A program made the position numbers and the translations under genes. Source: Cyanobacterium sp. uoEpiScrs1 (GTDB lineage Bacteria > Cyanobacteriota > Cyanobacteriia > Cyanobacteriales > Microcystaceae). From it: DNA of 64,000 nt. Every line of letters begins with the position of its first letter. Position 1 is the stretch's first letter. Positions 49,240 to 59,694 of the stretch are shown in pieces. The notes under the pieces were generated by a model that searched no databases, had not been told where the DNA came from, and saw only the letters and a program-made list of their open reading frames with translations. Location: NCBI RefSeq assembly GCF_947331815.1, contig NZ_OX373462.1:2175040-2239039 (forward strand), written 5' to 3'.

Positions 49240-50289
49240 TCATCTCGCCGCATATAAGGCTGCACCAATTAAGCCAACTTTAGGGTTTAAGACTATATAT
49301 ACGGGAATTTTTTGCATTAACGTTTTCATTCGTCCTTTAGCATGAAATGCTTTAAGAAAGTCTCCCTGTTGCATCAGAGGTAAGATTTTGGTTGCAAAAC
49401 CTCCAACAACATATAATCCCCCATAAGGTAGTAATTTTAGGGCTAAGTTTCCTGCTTCCGCACCGTAAGCTCCAACGAATAATTGCATCGCTTGCCGACA
49501 AAGGAAATCGTCTCTTTCTATAGCTTTTTTAGAAATTTCAGCCGATAAATCAATATTTGCTCCCGGTTCCTCTTGCCAAGAGCGATAGATTTGAGCTAAT
49601 GTTTTTGATTCTTGATCAGGATAGTGTTCCCGCAAAAACTGATAAACAGTGGCAATTCCCCGTCCAGAAACCACTCTTTCTACTGACACTCGCTCTAAAT
49701 GATATTTTTCCCTGATGTAGTTAAGTAATTCAAATTCTAAGACAGAACGAGGAGCAAAGTCTGCGTGAGATCCTTCTGATGCAAAAACGCGAGTATTTCC
49801 TCCATTCGAAGGTACTAGAAAGCATTCTCCTAAACCAGTCCCAGCCCCTAAAATGGCAACTGGAGCTTGAGGATCAGACTGGACATCTTGTAAAATATAA
49901 AAGTCATCAGAAGTCAATCCTGAAATGCCATAGCCTATAGCAGCATAGTCGTTAATTAGAGTAACTTTATTTAAAGATAAATCTTGTCGTAAGAGATCAC
50001 CATCTAAATACCAATTTAAGTTAGTCAGTTCTGAGGTATTATTCACAACAGGACCTGCTATCCCAAAGCAAGCTTTTTCTACCTTGAAAGATTTATTTGA
50101 GTTATCAGTTGCTTCTTGTATAAACTCTTGTAACATTGGCACAAGAGCAGAGTATTTTTTACTTGGATAAGTTTTTTCATATAAGGTTATTTGCTGTGGC
50201 AGACTATTTATATTATTGGAAGATTTTGAGTCAACTATACGTAAACTTGTTTTAGTTCCGCCAATATCTCCGGCTAATAAAATACTCAT
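49240..50289 (-). CDS. glk: Glucokinase
   Basis: Glk phosphorylates glucose with ATP to enter glycolysis or the oxidative pentose phosphate route. From the ATG at 50289 the protein is 348 residues. An ATG six codons upstream is open, but its first bases form the ribosome binding site (GGAGAG) of the inner start, which begins MSILLAGDIGGTKTSLR with the phosphate-binding motif. Other motifs are LINDYAAIGYGI, AILGAGTGLGECFLV, SEGSHADFAPR and ERVVSGRGI. It resembles the E. coli-type glucokinase group. In a host-dependent cell it may allow use of imported glucose. Confidence 0.95.
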   Translation of the reverse strand: MSILLAGDIGGTKTSLRIVDSKSSNNINSLPQQITLYEKTYPSKKYSALVPMLQEFIQEATDNSNKSFKVEKACFGIAGPVVNNTSELTNLNWYLDGDLLRQDLSLNKVTLINDYAAIGYGISGLTSDDFYILQDVQSDPQAPVAILGAGTGLGECFLVPSNGGNTRVFASEGSHADFAPRSVLEFELLNYIREKYHLERVSVERVVSGRGIATVYQFLREHYPDQESKTLAQIYRSWQEEPGANIDLSAEISKKAIERDDFLCRQAMQLFVGAYGAEAGNLALKLLPYGGLYVVGGFATKILPLMQQGDFLKAFHAKGRMKTLMQKIPVYIVLNPKVGLIGAALYAAR

Positions 50290-50439
50290 AATAAAACTTC
50301 TCTCCATTTTAAATTAGAAGTAAGAGTTCAAGAGAGAGTGATGTTCCCTACAATCTCTTAGGACTCAGTTTAAAGTATATTGCAAAAATACAATTGGGGG
50401 AAGACTAGAACAATGGAGATTATATTAATAATTAATATT

Positions 50440-50488
50440 AAAAATAGTTATTGATATTAATAACACATTAATATCAATAACTATTTTT
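50440..50488. terminator. 22-bp perfect hairpin, likely bidirectional terminator
   Basis: Arms 50440-50461 and 50467-50488 are exact reverse complements around a five-base loop. Because the arms begin with an A-run and end with a T-run, both strands give a hairpin followed by U residues. It sits 22 bases after the dCMP deaminase stop, where a terminator is expected. Confidence 0.8.
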
Positions 50489-50510
50489 TCTAATTACTTA
50501 TATTTATCTT

Positions 50511-51044
50511 TTACCTAGTAATTGATGTTGGGTTTAGTAGAAACAATGAGGCTCGCTGTGCCATCTGTTTAGAAAGTCTAATTTTGGTCATAGTTATTAA
50601 ACCATCACTAAGAAAGGAATCCTTAACCAAAAATTTAGATCTACTATTAAATTCGGTTTCGTAAAAAACTTCTTTTATGCCAGCAGAAATAAGCAGTTTT
50701 AAACAGGAAATACAGGGCTCTAAAGTAACATAAACAACTGAGTCGTTAGTAGTAATTCCATGTCTTGCTGCTTGAGCAATTGCGTTTGCTTCTGCATGAA
50801 CTGCGCGTGATGGTAAGTCGCTAGAGACATTACAACTGCTCAGTTCAGTATAGCAAAATCCTTGGGCAGTACAGTGAACTGAGCCTGAGGGAGAACCATT
50901 GTACCCTGTAGCTAGCACTTGTCGATCTTTTACAATAACTGCACCGACGGGAAAAGCTAAACAGGTTGATCTGGTCGCTGCAAGTTTGGCCATCATCAAA
51001 AAGTATTCATCCCAGGTTGGCCGTTGTTCTTCTGATAATTGCAT
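50511..51044 (-). CDS. dCMP deaminase family protein
   Basis: Zinc enzymes of this family deaminate dCMP to dUMP, the precursor of dTMP. The 177-residue protein shows the zinc and catalytic signature: His83-Ala-Glu85 (VHAEANAIAQ) and Cys111/Cys114 (LEPCISC), plus the N-terminal substrate segment FPVGAVIVKDRQVLATGYNG. It follows dut on the same strand by about 80 bases and ends at a strong terminator. With dut it supplies dUMP for the thymidylate synthase upstream. Related ComEB proteins share the fold; dCMP as substrate is the best guess from motifs and neighbours. Confidence 0.9.
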   Translation of the reverse strand: MQLSEEQRPTWDEYFLMMAKLAATRSTCLAFPVGAVIVKDRQVLATGYNGSPSGSVHCTAQGFCYTELSSCNVSSDLPSRAVHAEANAIAQAARHGITTNDSVVYVTLEPCISCLKLLISAGIKEVFYETEFNSRSKFLVKDSFLSDGLITMTKIRLSKQMAQRASLFLLNPTSITR

Positions 51045-51125
51045 TCTCTGTTTTGAAGTAATTTTTTATAATTTGTTATTTTTGTTTATAAGTTACTTAT
51101 TAACCTTAATTGCTTAAAATTTTAC

Positions 51126-51554
51126 CTAAAAACCAGTTGAACCGAACCCTCTAGATCCCCTGATTGTGTTACTCAGACTATCTACTTCTTCGATTTTAAC
51201 TCGAATTACTGGAACAATAACCATTTGAGCAATTCTCATGCCTTGTATAACTTGAAAAGATGTTTGTCCATGATTAATTAAGATTACCCCGATTTCTCCT
51301 CGATATCCCTCATCGATAGTGCCCGGAGCATTTAAAATAGTGACTTTATGCCTTAACGCAAGTCCACTTCGGGGACGTATTTGCGCTTCGGTATTCGGAG
51401 GTAATTCAATAGAAATTCCTATTTTGACTAATTGACTATCTCCAGATTCAATTTTTACATTTTCTATAGAAATTAGATCAAGACCTGAATCATTATCATG
51501 TTCATATTTAGGAATCACTGCTTGTTCTCTTAACTTGATAATTTTAAGTTTCAT
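51126..51554 (-). CDS. dut: Deoxyuridine 5'-triphosphate nucleotidohydrolase (dUTPase)
   Basis: dUTPase hydrolyses dUTP to dUMP, keeping uracil out of DNA and feeding dTMP synthesis. The 142-residue trimeric-type enzyme has all five motifs: DSGLDLIS (I), RPRSGLA (II), GTIDEGYRGEIGVILINHG (III, with the catalytic Asp and Tyr), GMRIAQMVIVPV (IV) and RGSRGFGSTG (V, C-terminal arm). It lies between the dCMP deaminase and thymidylate synthase genes on the same strand. Part of its 5' region is duplicated exactly at 49027-49089. Confidence 0.97.
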   Translation of the reverse strand: MKLKIIKLREQAVIPKYEHDNDSGLDLISIENVKIESGDSQLVKIGISIELPPNTEAQIRPRSGLALRHKVTILNAPGTIDEGYRGEIGVILINHGQTSFQVIQGMRIAQMVIVPVIRVKIEEVDSLSNTIRGSRGFGSTGF

Positions 51555-51914
51555 ACACTTACATTTCCTTGAGAAAGTTTTTTGTATATTTTTAATCCTT
51601 TAAATAATTTAATCAAAATTTTAAGGTTAAGAGTTTAGAATTTGAGTATTTTTCAAATTATTGAATATTTTATTTCGACTTTTACTAATGGGATACTCTC
51701 TATAATTTGTACGTTTACATAATTTCTATTTTTTCAAAGAAGAAATAGTCTTATTTTGAGTTACTGATAAATAATTATCTTTCACTTTTTTACTTCAATT
51801 GATTTAAATTAAAGATGTTCCATTTATCGTACGAACAGATTACATTTGACTTACTACTTGTTAATGGTTAGTGGCTTTCTTTTTTATATATTATAACACA
51901 ATGTCCTGTTAAAA
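51555..51914. other. Spacer between dut and the thymidylate synthase gene
   Basis: This 360-base stretch is AT-rich with no open frame worth noting. Because both neighbours are on the minus strand, it may hold a dut promoter. No structure is evident. Confidence 0.5.
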
Positions 51915-53420
51915 TCAAAAAATTAGCGATATATCCTGTTGATAACAATCTATTTTTTTAACCAAACATAATTCTGCTTTTTGTAGCTCTGTTCCTAGAT
52001 ACATTGCATGTTCAGTTTGAATACTAGGAGAATCTAAAGCAATTTTTTTATATATTTTACGAGCAATTTTTCCTGAATAACATTTAATAACTTCTCCTGA
52101 ACCTGGTGTTATATGTTCGACAACAATACAATTGTCCTTGACTGAAATCAAAAAACTGCCACTAGGATCATTAAAATTTTTTTCCTGATTTATTTTTGTA
52201 TATTCTGTATCAATAATTTGCTGTGTATTTTCCCAGCAGTCACTATAAATATGTGCACTTTGACTAATAACAATTAGAGGACCTATAGTAAGGTTATGAT
52301 TAGATTTTTTAATAATTTTATCTAGAATAAACTGCTGTAGAAATCTTAATCCCATTGCATTGGCTGGCCAAGCAGAGAACATATCATTACTACGAAATGT
52401 AGCAGTTAAAGATAATTCATTATCAATAATTCTGACCCAAATATGATTGAGACAGGGAGGACTATCATTATTTTCATAATCTCTTACATCCCACAATGAC
52501 ATGACGGCTCTTGATGAGTTAATATCTCCTGCCAATTTATCAATCAGTTGTTCAATTTGGTCTAGTCCAAACCATGATCTTAACCGTTGTCCATATGTAT
52601 ATTTAACTCCCTCTTTCTCTGGTTTATCATCTAATATTTGTCCAATATAATCTCTGAGAAAATCTCTTCTAATAGGCAAATAATTAGGCTCAGGGAAATA
52701 AAACTCTGGTGGTTCATCTGTAACAATAGCTATCAAATCAATTAATTCTTGCCATTGCCCATATGTTGTCTGTCTAATTGTACCTGTTGTTTTAATTCTA
52801 TGTAATACTCTAACCCAAGTCTCTGCAATAGTTTTTCCTTCAATCCTATGACCGTATCTAGGTCCTGGTAAAACTGTTGTAGAAATTTCTTTTTGAGGAA
52901 AAGTTAGTGGTTTTCCCCAAGGTTTTGTTTTTAATTGGTTAAAATCTTGTACTATATTTACTACTTCTTTAATTGATTTTGCTTCTTTATATTTTAAAGA
53001 TTGACGTAAATTTTCTGAGACATCGGCAGGAATTTCAATGTCAATGTATCCTCTAATCGTAGAATTGATTACCCATATGTTTTTGCCAGTATCACTGATT
53101 CCTTGTTTACAACCTTGTTGTAAAAAATCTAATAAACATTGACATCCTCCTGCATTTTTATCCTCTTTTGTTATCTGTAAAATAACTAAATATCGAACAT
53201 GAGGGTTTGCCAATAAATTACGAACTAATGGACTAATTCCTCGAGTGGGACTATACAAATTACCAATAACTGCATAGTCTTCTGGCTTTAAATATTTGGA
53301 TATTGACTGTCTAACTGTCCATCCAGCAATTATAGCAACATGTCCATAACCACAGATAAGTTGGTTCGGTTGATAAGGAGGAATATATTCAACTTTATAC
53401 TTTGATTGAGTGGTTCTCAT
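51915..53420 (-). CDS. Thymidylate synthase (ThyA-like) with N-terminal DUF4346-type domain
   Basis: The C-terminal domain (about 190-500) should methylate dUMP to dTMP. It is a divergent ThyA fold: VKYTYGQRLRSWFG (about 272-285), SSRAVMSLWDVRD (from 302), the nucleophile Cys323 in the PPCLNHIW motif, and FRSNDMFSAWPANAMGL for the dUMP-binding part. The N-terminal 180 residues (GHVAIIAGWTVR, GISPLVRNLLANPHVRYLVI) resemble the DUF4346/MtrA-like region seen in archaeal-type thymidylate synthases. The whole 501-residue layout differs from the 264-residue E. coli enzyme and from ThyX. Position between dut and dTMP kinase genes supports the role. The N-terminal domain's job is unknown. Confidence 0.82.
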   Translation of the reverse strand: MRTTQSKYKVEYIPPYQPNQLICGYGHVAIIAGWTVRQSISKYLKPEDYAVIGNLYSPTRGISPLVRNLLANPHVRYLVILQITKEDKNAGGCQCLLDFLQQGCKQGISDTGKNIWVINSTIRGYIDIEIPADVSENLRQSLKYKEAKSIKEVVNIVQDFNQLKTKPWGKPLTFPQKEISTTVLPGPRYGHRIEGKTIAETWVRVLHRIKTTGTIRQTTYGQWQELIDLIAIVTDEPPEFYFPEPNYLPIRRDFLRDYIGQILDDKPEKEGVKYTYGQRLRSWFGLDQIEQLIDKLAGDINSSRAVMSLWDVRDYENNDSPPCLNHIWVRIIDNELSLTATFRSNDMFSAWPANAMGLRFLQQFILDKIIKKSNHNLTIGPLIVISQSAHIYSDCWENTQQIIDTEYTKINQEKNFNDPSGSFLISVKDNCIVVEHITPGSGEVIKCYSGKIARKIYKKIALDSPSIQTEHAMYLGTELQKAELCLVKKIDCYQQDISLIF

Positions 53421-54428
53421 GAATTAATTATTAGTAATTAATTTGTTTTTGGTGAGCTTTTTATATAAAAAATTAACATGTGGAGGCAGATTCTAACTAT
53501 CAACAATTGCTTTGTAAAAAACTGTAACCACTATATGAATAGTATTCTATCAGGTTTTATGTTTAAGTCAAACTATATCAAAATCTGATATTAAAATATA
53601 ACTTATCCTTATATTATTAAATACTTAACTCAAGTTAATAAATAAAACTGTAAATTGAGATCAATGTAGTTTCATTGATAGATAAATAGATATAACAGCA
53701 ATTTATCTCAATTAAAATATGACTACTAATATAAAAAAATAATTATAATAAATATTTAAAATTATTTTTTATCTCTAAACAAGTAGATAAATTGCTAAAA
53801 ATTAATTCATATAAATAAAACAAAAATTATTGTATGAATCTTAAATAAAAATATTTACATTACAAATAAAAAACAACTAAGTAAGTAAACAAGGGATAGA
53901 AAAAGTATAAACCAATCAGATAAAGTATTACAAATATACTTATCTAAGAGACACAAATAATTAACAATTTTATTAATTACTATTAATTACTATTAATTAC
54001 TATTTAAAAGCTTTTTTGTGTTATTCAGTTTACTTAAATCAAAAACTAAATTTTAAACTATACAGATAAAACAATGAATTACAAACTAAACAAAAGTTAC
54101 ATAAAAATATATTTATACTTAATTTGTACACTTGACAAGTATAGATATTAGTGATGTTTATCATCTCACATCATATCATATCATATTAATTAATATCATT
54201 TACCTCTATACTTGTTAACAACAAACTATAAAATAATTTTTTTTAAACATAAAATATTAATAGAGATAAATTGTTACATATATTTTACCCAAAAACTAGT
54301 TAAAGTTTTCTAAAAATGTAATTTATTGGTTGGGTTTATATAATTTAGTAATTTTAAAGCTTAAAGTATTTTGGTTTTGTGCTTTACTATTTGACTATAT
54401 GTTATTAGCCATGGTATAACGTTACATT
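53421..54428. other. 1-kb AT-rich spacer with short tandem repeats
   Basis: No gene is supported between the thymidylate synthase and dTMP kinase genes. It includes a 10-bp unit (tattaattac) repeated three times at 53971-54000 and a five-base unit (tcata) repeated at 54171-54185. These look like simple-sequence expansions in AT-rich DNA. Confidence 0.6.
53971..54000. repeat. Three tandem copies of a 10-bp unit
   Basis: TATTAATTAC is repeated exactly three times. The unit is short and AT-rich, so slippage is the simplest origin. Confidence 0.9.
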
Positions 54429-55061
54429 TTAAAAATCACCAAAGTTTTCTCTGAGATAAATTAAAATTTTTTGATGTATTTTTTGTATAGATTCTGTGCC
54501 ATCCAATTTCAATATTCTTCCTTTGTAAGATTTGAAAATATTTTCATAATTTTGTATGACTTGTTTGAGCTTTTTTTTTGTCTCATATATTTCTTTTAGA
54601 GGATATTTACTAAGTCTAGACAAAGCACTTTCTAAGGAAATATCAATATAAAAAACTACATCAGGCTCTGGAAAATTTCGGTTTAATGTCGATACAAAAA
54701 CAAACTCATTTGGAGTATTACAGTTATAAGCTAAAGATGAAAAATAATAACGAGTTGCTATAACATGAGTATAGTCTTTATTAATTAATTTATAAACTCC
54801 ATTTAGGTCATTATATAGATGATAATGCCTATCGGCTGTAAATAAATAAGCCATTTGCTCATCAAAGCTTTCCTTCTGTTCAATTGCAAGGATTTTGTTT
54901 TGCATAGCCTTACGAATTAATCTACCAATTGGTCCATCAGTAGGTTCAGAGCTAATAACAGCTGAGTGCTGGTGACTAAGAAAATAGTTTTTTAATAATT
55001 CTGCTTGGGTTGACTTTCCTGCTTTGTCAACTCCCTCCAATACAATAAATAATGATTTCAT
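54429..55061 (-). CDS. tmk: Thymidylate (dTMP) kinase, atypical P-loop
   Basis: Phosphorylates dTMP to dTDP, the step after thymidylate synthase. The 210-residue protein starts MKSLFIVLEGVDKAGKSTQ, with the P-loop GVDKAGKST at residues 10-18. Most bacterial enzymes have a G(I/V)(D/E)GxGKTT form; the Asp-Lys-Ala-Gly-Lys-Ser form recalls human and archaeal dTMP kinases. The base-binding and catalytic segments are recognisable but modified: TADRHYHLYN, and ATRYYFSSLAYN in place of the usual DRY. A lid region rich in Lys follows (KKKLKQVIQNYENIF). It ends the minus-strand dTMP gene group. A second, ordinary tmk may exist elsewhere. Confidence 0.85.
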   Translation of the reverse strand: MKSLFIVLEGVDKAGKSTQAELLKNYFLSHQHSAVISSEPTDGPIGRLIRKAMQNKILAIEQKESFDEQMAYLFTADRHYHLYNDLNGVYKLINKDYTHVIATRYYFSSLAYNCNTPNEFVFVSTLNRNFPEPDVVFYIDISLESALSRLSKYPLKEIYETKKKLKQVIQNYENIFKSYKGRILKLDGTESIQKIHQKILIYLRENFGDF

Positions 55062-55340
55062 GCTTATATCTTATTAAACAGGTTTAGTAATTTAAACGGC
55101 TCTAATCACAGCTATAATTTCATCTTAGACGTTTTTTGTCAATACAAAGCTTTTAAAGATATTATTGTTTTTCTCTGTTTAGATAGAGTAATCATATTGG
55201 GGATAAAAACTTCTACTTAATTCCACTTATAACAAGAAGATAGAAAAGACTACAATCCCCGATGTGCAGAGTTTTGGGACTGACATCACTTATGTTCTCT
55301 TATATAGTGAAGACGTTCAGATAAAGGAGCAATCACTAAG

Positions 55341-55547
55341 ATGTTTACTAAAATGACTACCGTTAGCGAAAACTTCATCATCATTCGTAACTATATCATT
55401 CTTACGGCTACTGTCATGATAATGAGTTCTGGTTTAGTCGATACTTTTGTATCTCCTTTTCGTGCTGCTCAACAGGATCGTCTTGATAATTATGGACGTT
55501 ATGTGAGTGCTGGACTAGTTGCTCAAGCTCAAAAATTTAGTCGTTAA
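55341..55547 (+). CDS. Small single-span protein (68 aa), unknown function
   Basis: A strong AAAGGAG lies about 11 bases before the ATG, which supports a real gene. The 68-residue product has a short N-terminus, one hydrophobic segment (FIIIRNYIILTATVMIMSSG), and a polar C-terminal half with FRAAQQDRLDNYGRYVSAGL and a basic end. The second Met at residue 5 is an alternative start. The region is less AT-rich than the spacers. I do not recognise it; it may be a cyanobacterial conserved membrane peptide. Confidence 0.7.
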   Translation: MFTKMTTVSENFIIIRNYIILTATVMIMSSGLVDTFVSPFRAAQQDRLDNYGRYVSAGLVAQAQKFSR

Positions 55548-56354
55548 TTGATTAAACTTAGTTAAATACTAAAAAATAATCAAAGTTAATAGCCCTAAAA
55601 AGATTATCACAAAAAACAATAAATTTTTCAGGCAAACCAATTTATTTTTAAAATTAATAAAAAACAATTTATCTAAAATTAATAGTTGTGCCTAGCTTAA
55701 GATGTGGAATAAATAAGTTAAATATTAAGCTTATAAATTTTGTGATTTTTATAGTGTAAGGGTTATAAACCTATCTACTTTTTCGCCATTGTTAACATTT
55801 TATACTGCCTTCAAATTGTTTTCTACTTAGAATAAATAGTAATTCTTTATAATTTAACTTATCATTTTTTAAAAATTCAGCATTAATTAGTAATGGTTTG
55901 ATGTTACATATTAAACTCACATAGTTTAATATATAATCTTTTTTATAAACTACTAAATTATTTTTCAAGTTAGTAATTTATAAAAAGATAGCAATATATA
56001 TGGTTGAGCGAGAATAAATACGACATTCTAATTTCAGAAAAAATGAATAGTCTATATACTTAATATATTACTAGTGTATATTCTTGATATTTTCTGTTAA
56101 TTAATAGCTTATTTTAAGGTTATATTTTAATGTTTGCACTTAAATATATCTTACTTTGTTGATTATATTAGATTGTTTTTTGCCAATACTTCATTAGTGA
56201 TTTTATATTTTTGAGAAAGTTACTAACTAAGTATTAAGCTTTTAATGCTTAATTATATAAACCCAACTCTAAATAGTAGGGGTAACCGTCTAAACATAAT
56301 AATCTATTGCAATTACAATATTTCATATAGCTTTACTATAATTACTTCTAAACT
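55548..56354. other. AT-rich spacer upstream of clpB
   Basis: In these 807 bases I see no gene or strong structure. A heat-shock promoter or CIRCE operator would be expected before clpB, but I could not find a CIRCE inverted repeat (TTAGCACTC-N9-GAGTGCTAA). Confidence 0.55.
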
Positions 56355-58973
56355 ATGCAGCCAACTAATCCAAATCAATTTACAGAAAAGGCATGGGAGG
56401 CTATTGTCCGAACCCCCGATATTGCTAAACAACATAGTCATCAGCAAATAGAAAGTGAACATCTGATGGCGTCTCTTCTAGAGCTAGAAGGGTTAGTGAT
56501 AAGTATTTTTAATAAGGCAAATATTAGTATCCAACGTTTACGAGACTACACCGAAGAATTTATACGTCGTCAACCCAAAGTGTCTAATCCGGGCAAGTCT
56601 ATTTACTTGGGGAGGAGCCTGGACAGTCTTCTTGACAGGGCTGAACAATTTCGTAAAGACTTTGCAGATGATTATATTTCTATCGAACATTTGCTGTTAA
56701 CTTATGCTAAAGATGACCGTTTTGGTCAGGCTTTGCTACAAGAATTTGGTCTCAATGAAACTAGATTAAAAGAAATTATTCAACAAATAAGAGGAAATCA
56801 AAAAGTGAATAGCCAAAACCCTGAAGAAACATACGAATCGTTAGAAAAATATGGTAGAGATTTAACTCAACTAGCACGAGAGGGTAAACTTGATCCTGTT
56901 ATCGGACGAGATGATGAAATCCGTAGAACTATTCAAATTCTTTCTCGTAGAACCAAAAATAACCCTGTCTTAATTGGGGAACCAGGGGTTGGTAAGACTG
57001 CTATTGTTGAAGGGTTGGCACAACGAATTATTAACCGTGATGTTCCTGAGTCTTTACGAGATCGAAAATTAATTGCCTTGGATATGGGGGCATTAATTGC
57101 TGGAGCAAAATATCGCGGAGAGTTTGAAGAACGTCTTAAAGCGGTGCTTAAAGAAGTAACGGACTCTCAAGGGGAGATTATAATGTTTATCGACGAAATT
57201 CATACCGTTGTTGGAGCAGGAGCAACCCAAGGAGCTATGGATGCAGGAAATCTCTTAAAACCAAAGTTAGCGCGGGGAGAATTACGCTGTATTGGAGCAA
57301 CAACCCTCGATGAATATCGTAAATATATCGAAAAAGATGCTGCTTTAGAAAGACGTTTTCAAGAGGTCATAGTTGATGAGCCAAATGTAATCGATACTAT
57401 TTCTATTTTACGGGGACTTAAAGAACGTTATGAAGTACATCATGGAGTAAAAATCGCTGATACCGCTCTAGTTGCTGCTGCTATGTTATCTAACCGTTAC
57501 ATTAGTGATCGTTTTTTACCAGACAAAGCTATTGACTTAGTAGATGAATCAGCGGCTAAATTAAAGATGGAAATTACTTCTAAACCGGAAGAATTAGATG
57601 AGGTAGATCGTAAGGTTATTCAATTAGAGATGGAAAGATTATCTTTAAAAAAAGAAGTAGATGTAGTTTCTTTAGAACGATTGGAAAAACTTGAAAAAGA
57701 ACTTGCAGATCTCAAAGAGGAACAATCTCAACTCAATGCTCAATGGCAATCAGAAAAAGAAGTTATTGATGAAATTAGTAAGATAAAAGAAATTATCGAC
57801 CAGACAAATCTAGAAATTCAACAGGCAGAGCGAGATTATGATCTTAACAAAGCAGCAGAACTGCGATATGGAAAACTAACAGATTTACAACAACAAGTTA
57901 AAGAACTTGAAATAAAAATTGCAGAGCGTCAAACTACTGGAAAAACTTTATTACGAGAAGAGGTTTTAGAATCAGATATTGCTGAAATTATTTCTAAATG
58001 GACGGGAATCCCCATTAGCAAACTGGTGGAATCAGAGAAAGAAAAACTACTTTATCTAGAGGATGAAATCCATGAACGATTGATTGGACAAGAAGAAGCC
58101 GTAACTGCTGTCTCAGAAGCTATTCAACGTTCTCGTGCTGGACTTTCTGATCCTAACCGCCCTACTGCAAGTTTTATTTTTCTCGGTCCTACAGGAGTAG
58201 GTAAAACGGAGTTAGCTAAGGCATTAGCAGAAAATCTTTTTGATACAGAAGAGGCTTTAGTTCGTATCGACATGTCTGAATATATGGAGAAACATGCGGT
58301 ATCGCGTTTGATGGGTGCACCTCCAGGATATGTTGGTTACGATGAAGGAGGACAATTAACTGAAGCTATTCGCCGTCGTCCTTATTCTGTAATTCTGTTT
58401 GATGAAATCGAGAAGGCCCATAATGATGTCTTTAATGTTATGTTACAAATTCTTGATGACGGACGATTAACTGACGCTCAGGGTCACGTAGTAGACTTCA
58501 AGAATACCATTATTATCATGACAAGTAATATTGGATCACAATATATTTTAGACGTTGCTGGAGATGATTCCCATTATGAGGAAATGCGTTCCCGTGTGAT
58601 GGATGCGATGCGTCATAGTTTTCGTCCTGAATTTCTTAATCGTCTTGATGAAATTATTATCTTCCACGGACTACAGAAATATCAGTTAAGAAAAATTGTT
58701 GAGGTACAAATTCAATCATTAAAAACACGGTTAGCTGAGCAAAAAATATGTTTACAATTATCAGAATCAGCTTTAGATTTTCTAGCTGAAATAGGCTATG
58801 ATCCAGTATATGGAGCCAGACCCTTAAAACGAGCAATACAAAAATGTTTAGAAACAACAATAGCTAAGTCCATTTTGCAAGGAAAATTTAAGGCAGGAGA
58901 TACTATTGCTGTAGATCTAGAAAGTGAACGATTGATATTTGAACGTCTGTCTTCTAAAATGCAAAAAGTCTAA
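56355..58973 (+). CDS. clpB: ATP-dependent disaggregase ClpB
   Basis: ClpB hexamers pull apart protein aggregates with DnaK. The 872-residue protein begins [20 protein letters not shown], the beginning of the heat-induced cyanobacterial ClpB1. Domains in order: N domain (about 1-150), first AAA+ with Walker A GEPGVGKT near 208 and [14 protein letters not shown], the coiled-coil middle domain (about 410-530) that marks ClpB rather than ClpC, and a second AAA+ with GPTGVGKT near 611 and [10 protein letters not shown], then the C domain. No ClpP-binding loop is seen, as expected. A clear ribosome binding site is lacking, but the conserved N-terminus fixes the start. Intact. Confidence 0.97.
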   Translation: MQPTNPNQFTEKAWEAIVRTPDIAKQHSHQQIESEHLMASLLELEGLVISIFNKANISIQRLRDYTEEFIRRQPKVSNPGKSIYLGRSLDSLLDRAEQFRKDFADDYISIEHLLLTYAKDDRFGQALLQEFGLNETRLKEIIQQIRGNQKVNSQNPEETYESLEKYGRDLTQLAREGKLDPVIGRDDEIRRTIQILSRRTKNNPVLIGEPGVGKTAIVEGLAQRIINRDVPESLRDRKLIALDMGALIAGAKYRGEFEERLKAVLKEVTDSQGEIIMFIDEIHTVVGAGATQGAMDAGNLLKPKLARGELRCIGATTLDEYRKYIEKDAALERRFQEVIVDEPNVIDTISILRGLKERYEVHHGVKIADTALVAAAMLSNRYISDRFLPDKAIDLVDESAAKLKMEITSKPEELDEVDRKVIQLEMERLSLKKEVDVVSLERLEKLEKELADLKEEQSQLNAQWQSEKEVIDEISKIKEIIDQTNLEIQQAERDYDLNKAAELRYGKLTDLQQQVKELEIKIAERQTTGKTLLREEVLESDIAEIISKWTGIPISKLVESEKEKLLYLEDEIHERLIGQEEAVTAVSEAIQRSRAGLSDPNRPTASFIFLGPTGVGKTELAKALAENLFDTEEALVRIDMSEYMEKHAVSRLMGAPPGYVGYDEGGQLTEAIRRRPYSVILFDEIEKAHNDVFNVMLQILDDGRLTDAQGHVVDFKNTIIIMTSNIGSQYILDVAGDDSHYEEMRSRVMDAMRHSFRPEFLNRLDEIIIFHGLQKYQLRKIVEVQIQSLKTRLAEQKICLQLSESALDFLAEIGYDPVYGARPLKRAIQKCLETTIAKSILQGKFKAGDTIAVDLESERLIFERLSSKMQKV

Positions 58974-59440
58974 ATTATAAGGGGTAGTATTTACTTTGCT
59001 TTATCTAGTAAAACATAGAGATCATAAATCAAAAGGAATATTAGTTTTTTTAGATCAATAGTAATGAATCTATATCTGATAATTGTTAAAATTCTTACTT
59101 TGCATAGTAAGACTTTTAACTTCTGTTTATTAAATTAGACTAAACATTTTATGCAAAAGCACAAAATATATAAAAAAATTTATTTATACATATAGTATTA
59201 AATACTCACCTAAGTTTAATCAATAAGATTCTAAATTCTAAATGACCTATAATTTATTTATAAAAATATTTATGACTATAAAATAATGGTCAGATTTGTA
59301 AAAAACATGTCAAATAAACAATTTGTATTGATTGCAGTTTAAATATATTAAAATCAATTTTAGTCTTATCTAGAATAATATTTTATAATTTAGGACAACT
59401 AATATATAAGGATAGTCAAAGTATCTAAGCGTCTTTTTCT

Positions 59441-59468
59441 TTATATACTTTTTAAAAAAAGTATATAA
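59441..59468. repeat. 13-bp AT-rich hairpin
   Basis: Arms 59441-59453 and 59456-59468 are exact reverse complements with two bases between. It could serve as a weak terminator for either converging gene. Confidence 0.7.
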
Positions 59469-59694
59469 GTTTTTCAGTGAATACATCAGTCTATTTTATT
59501 TTGGTAAAAATTTGTTTATTTAAACTTTATAGTTATTTGACTATTTCTTAAACAAACAAAACTATATTTTTGAACTTAAACTAACTTATCTTGTATACTT
59601 CATGTCTAATTACAGCAGGTAATAGCCAATATTTTCCTAGTTAGAAACTTATTAAAATTCAAAGCAATCTATACTTCGTTATTTATGAAATATT

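Noticed and set aside
55548..56354. Search for a CIRCE heat-shock operator before clpB
   Set aside because: No inverted repeat matching the CIRCE consensus was found, so no operator is called.
56245..56451. Frame overlapping the clpB start in another register
   Set aside because: clpB has a clearly conserved N-terminus there; the other frame has no recognisable content.
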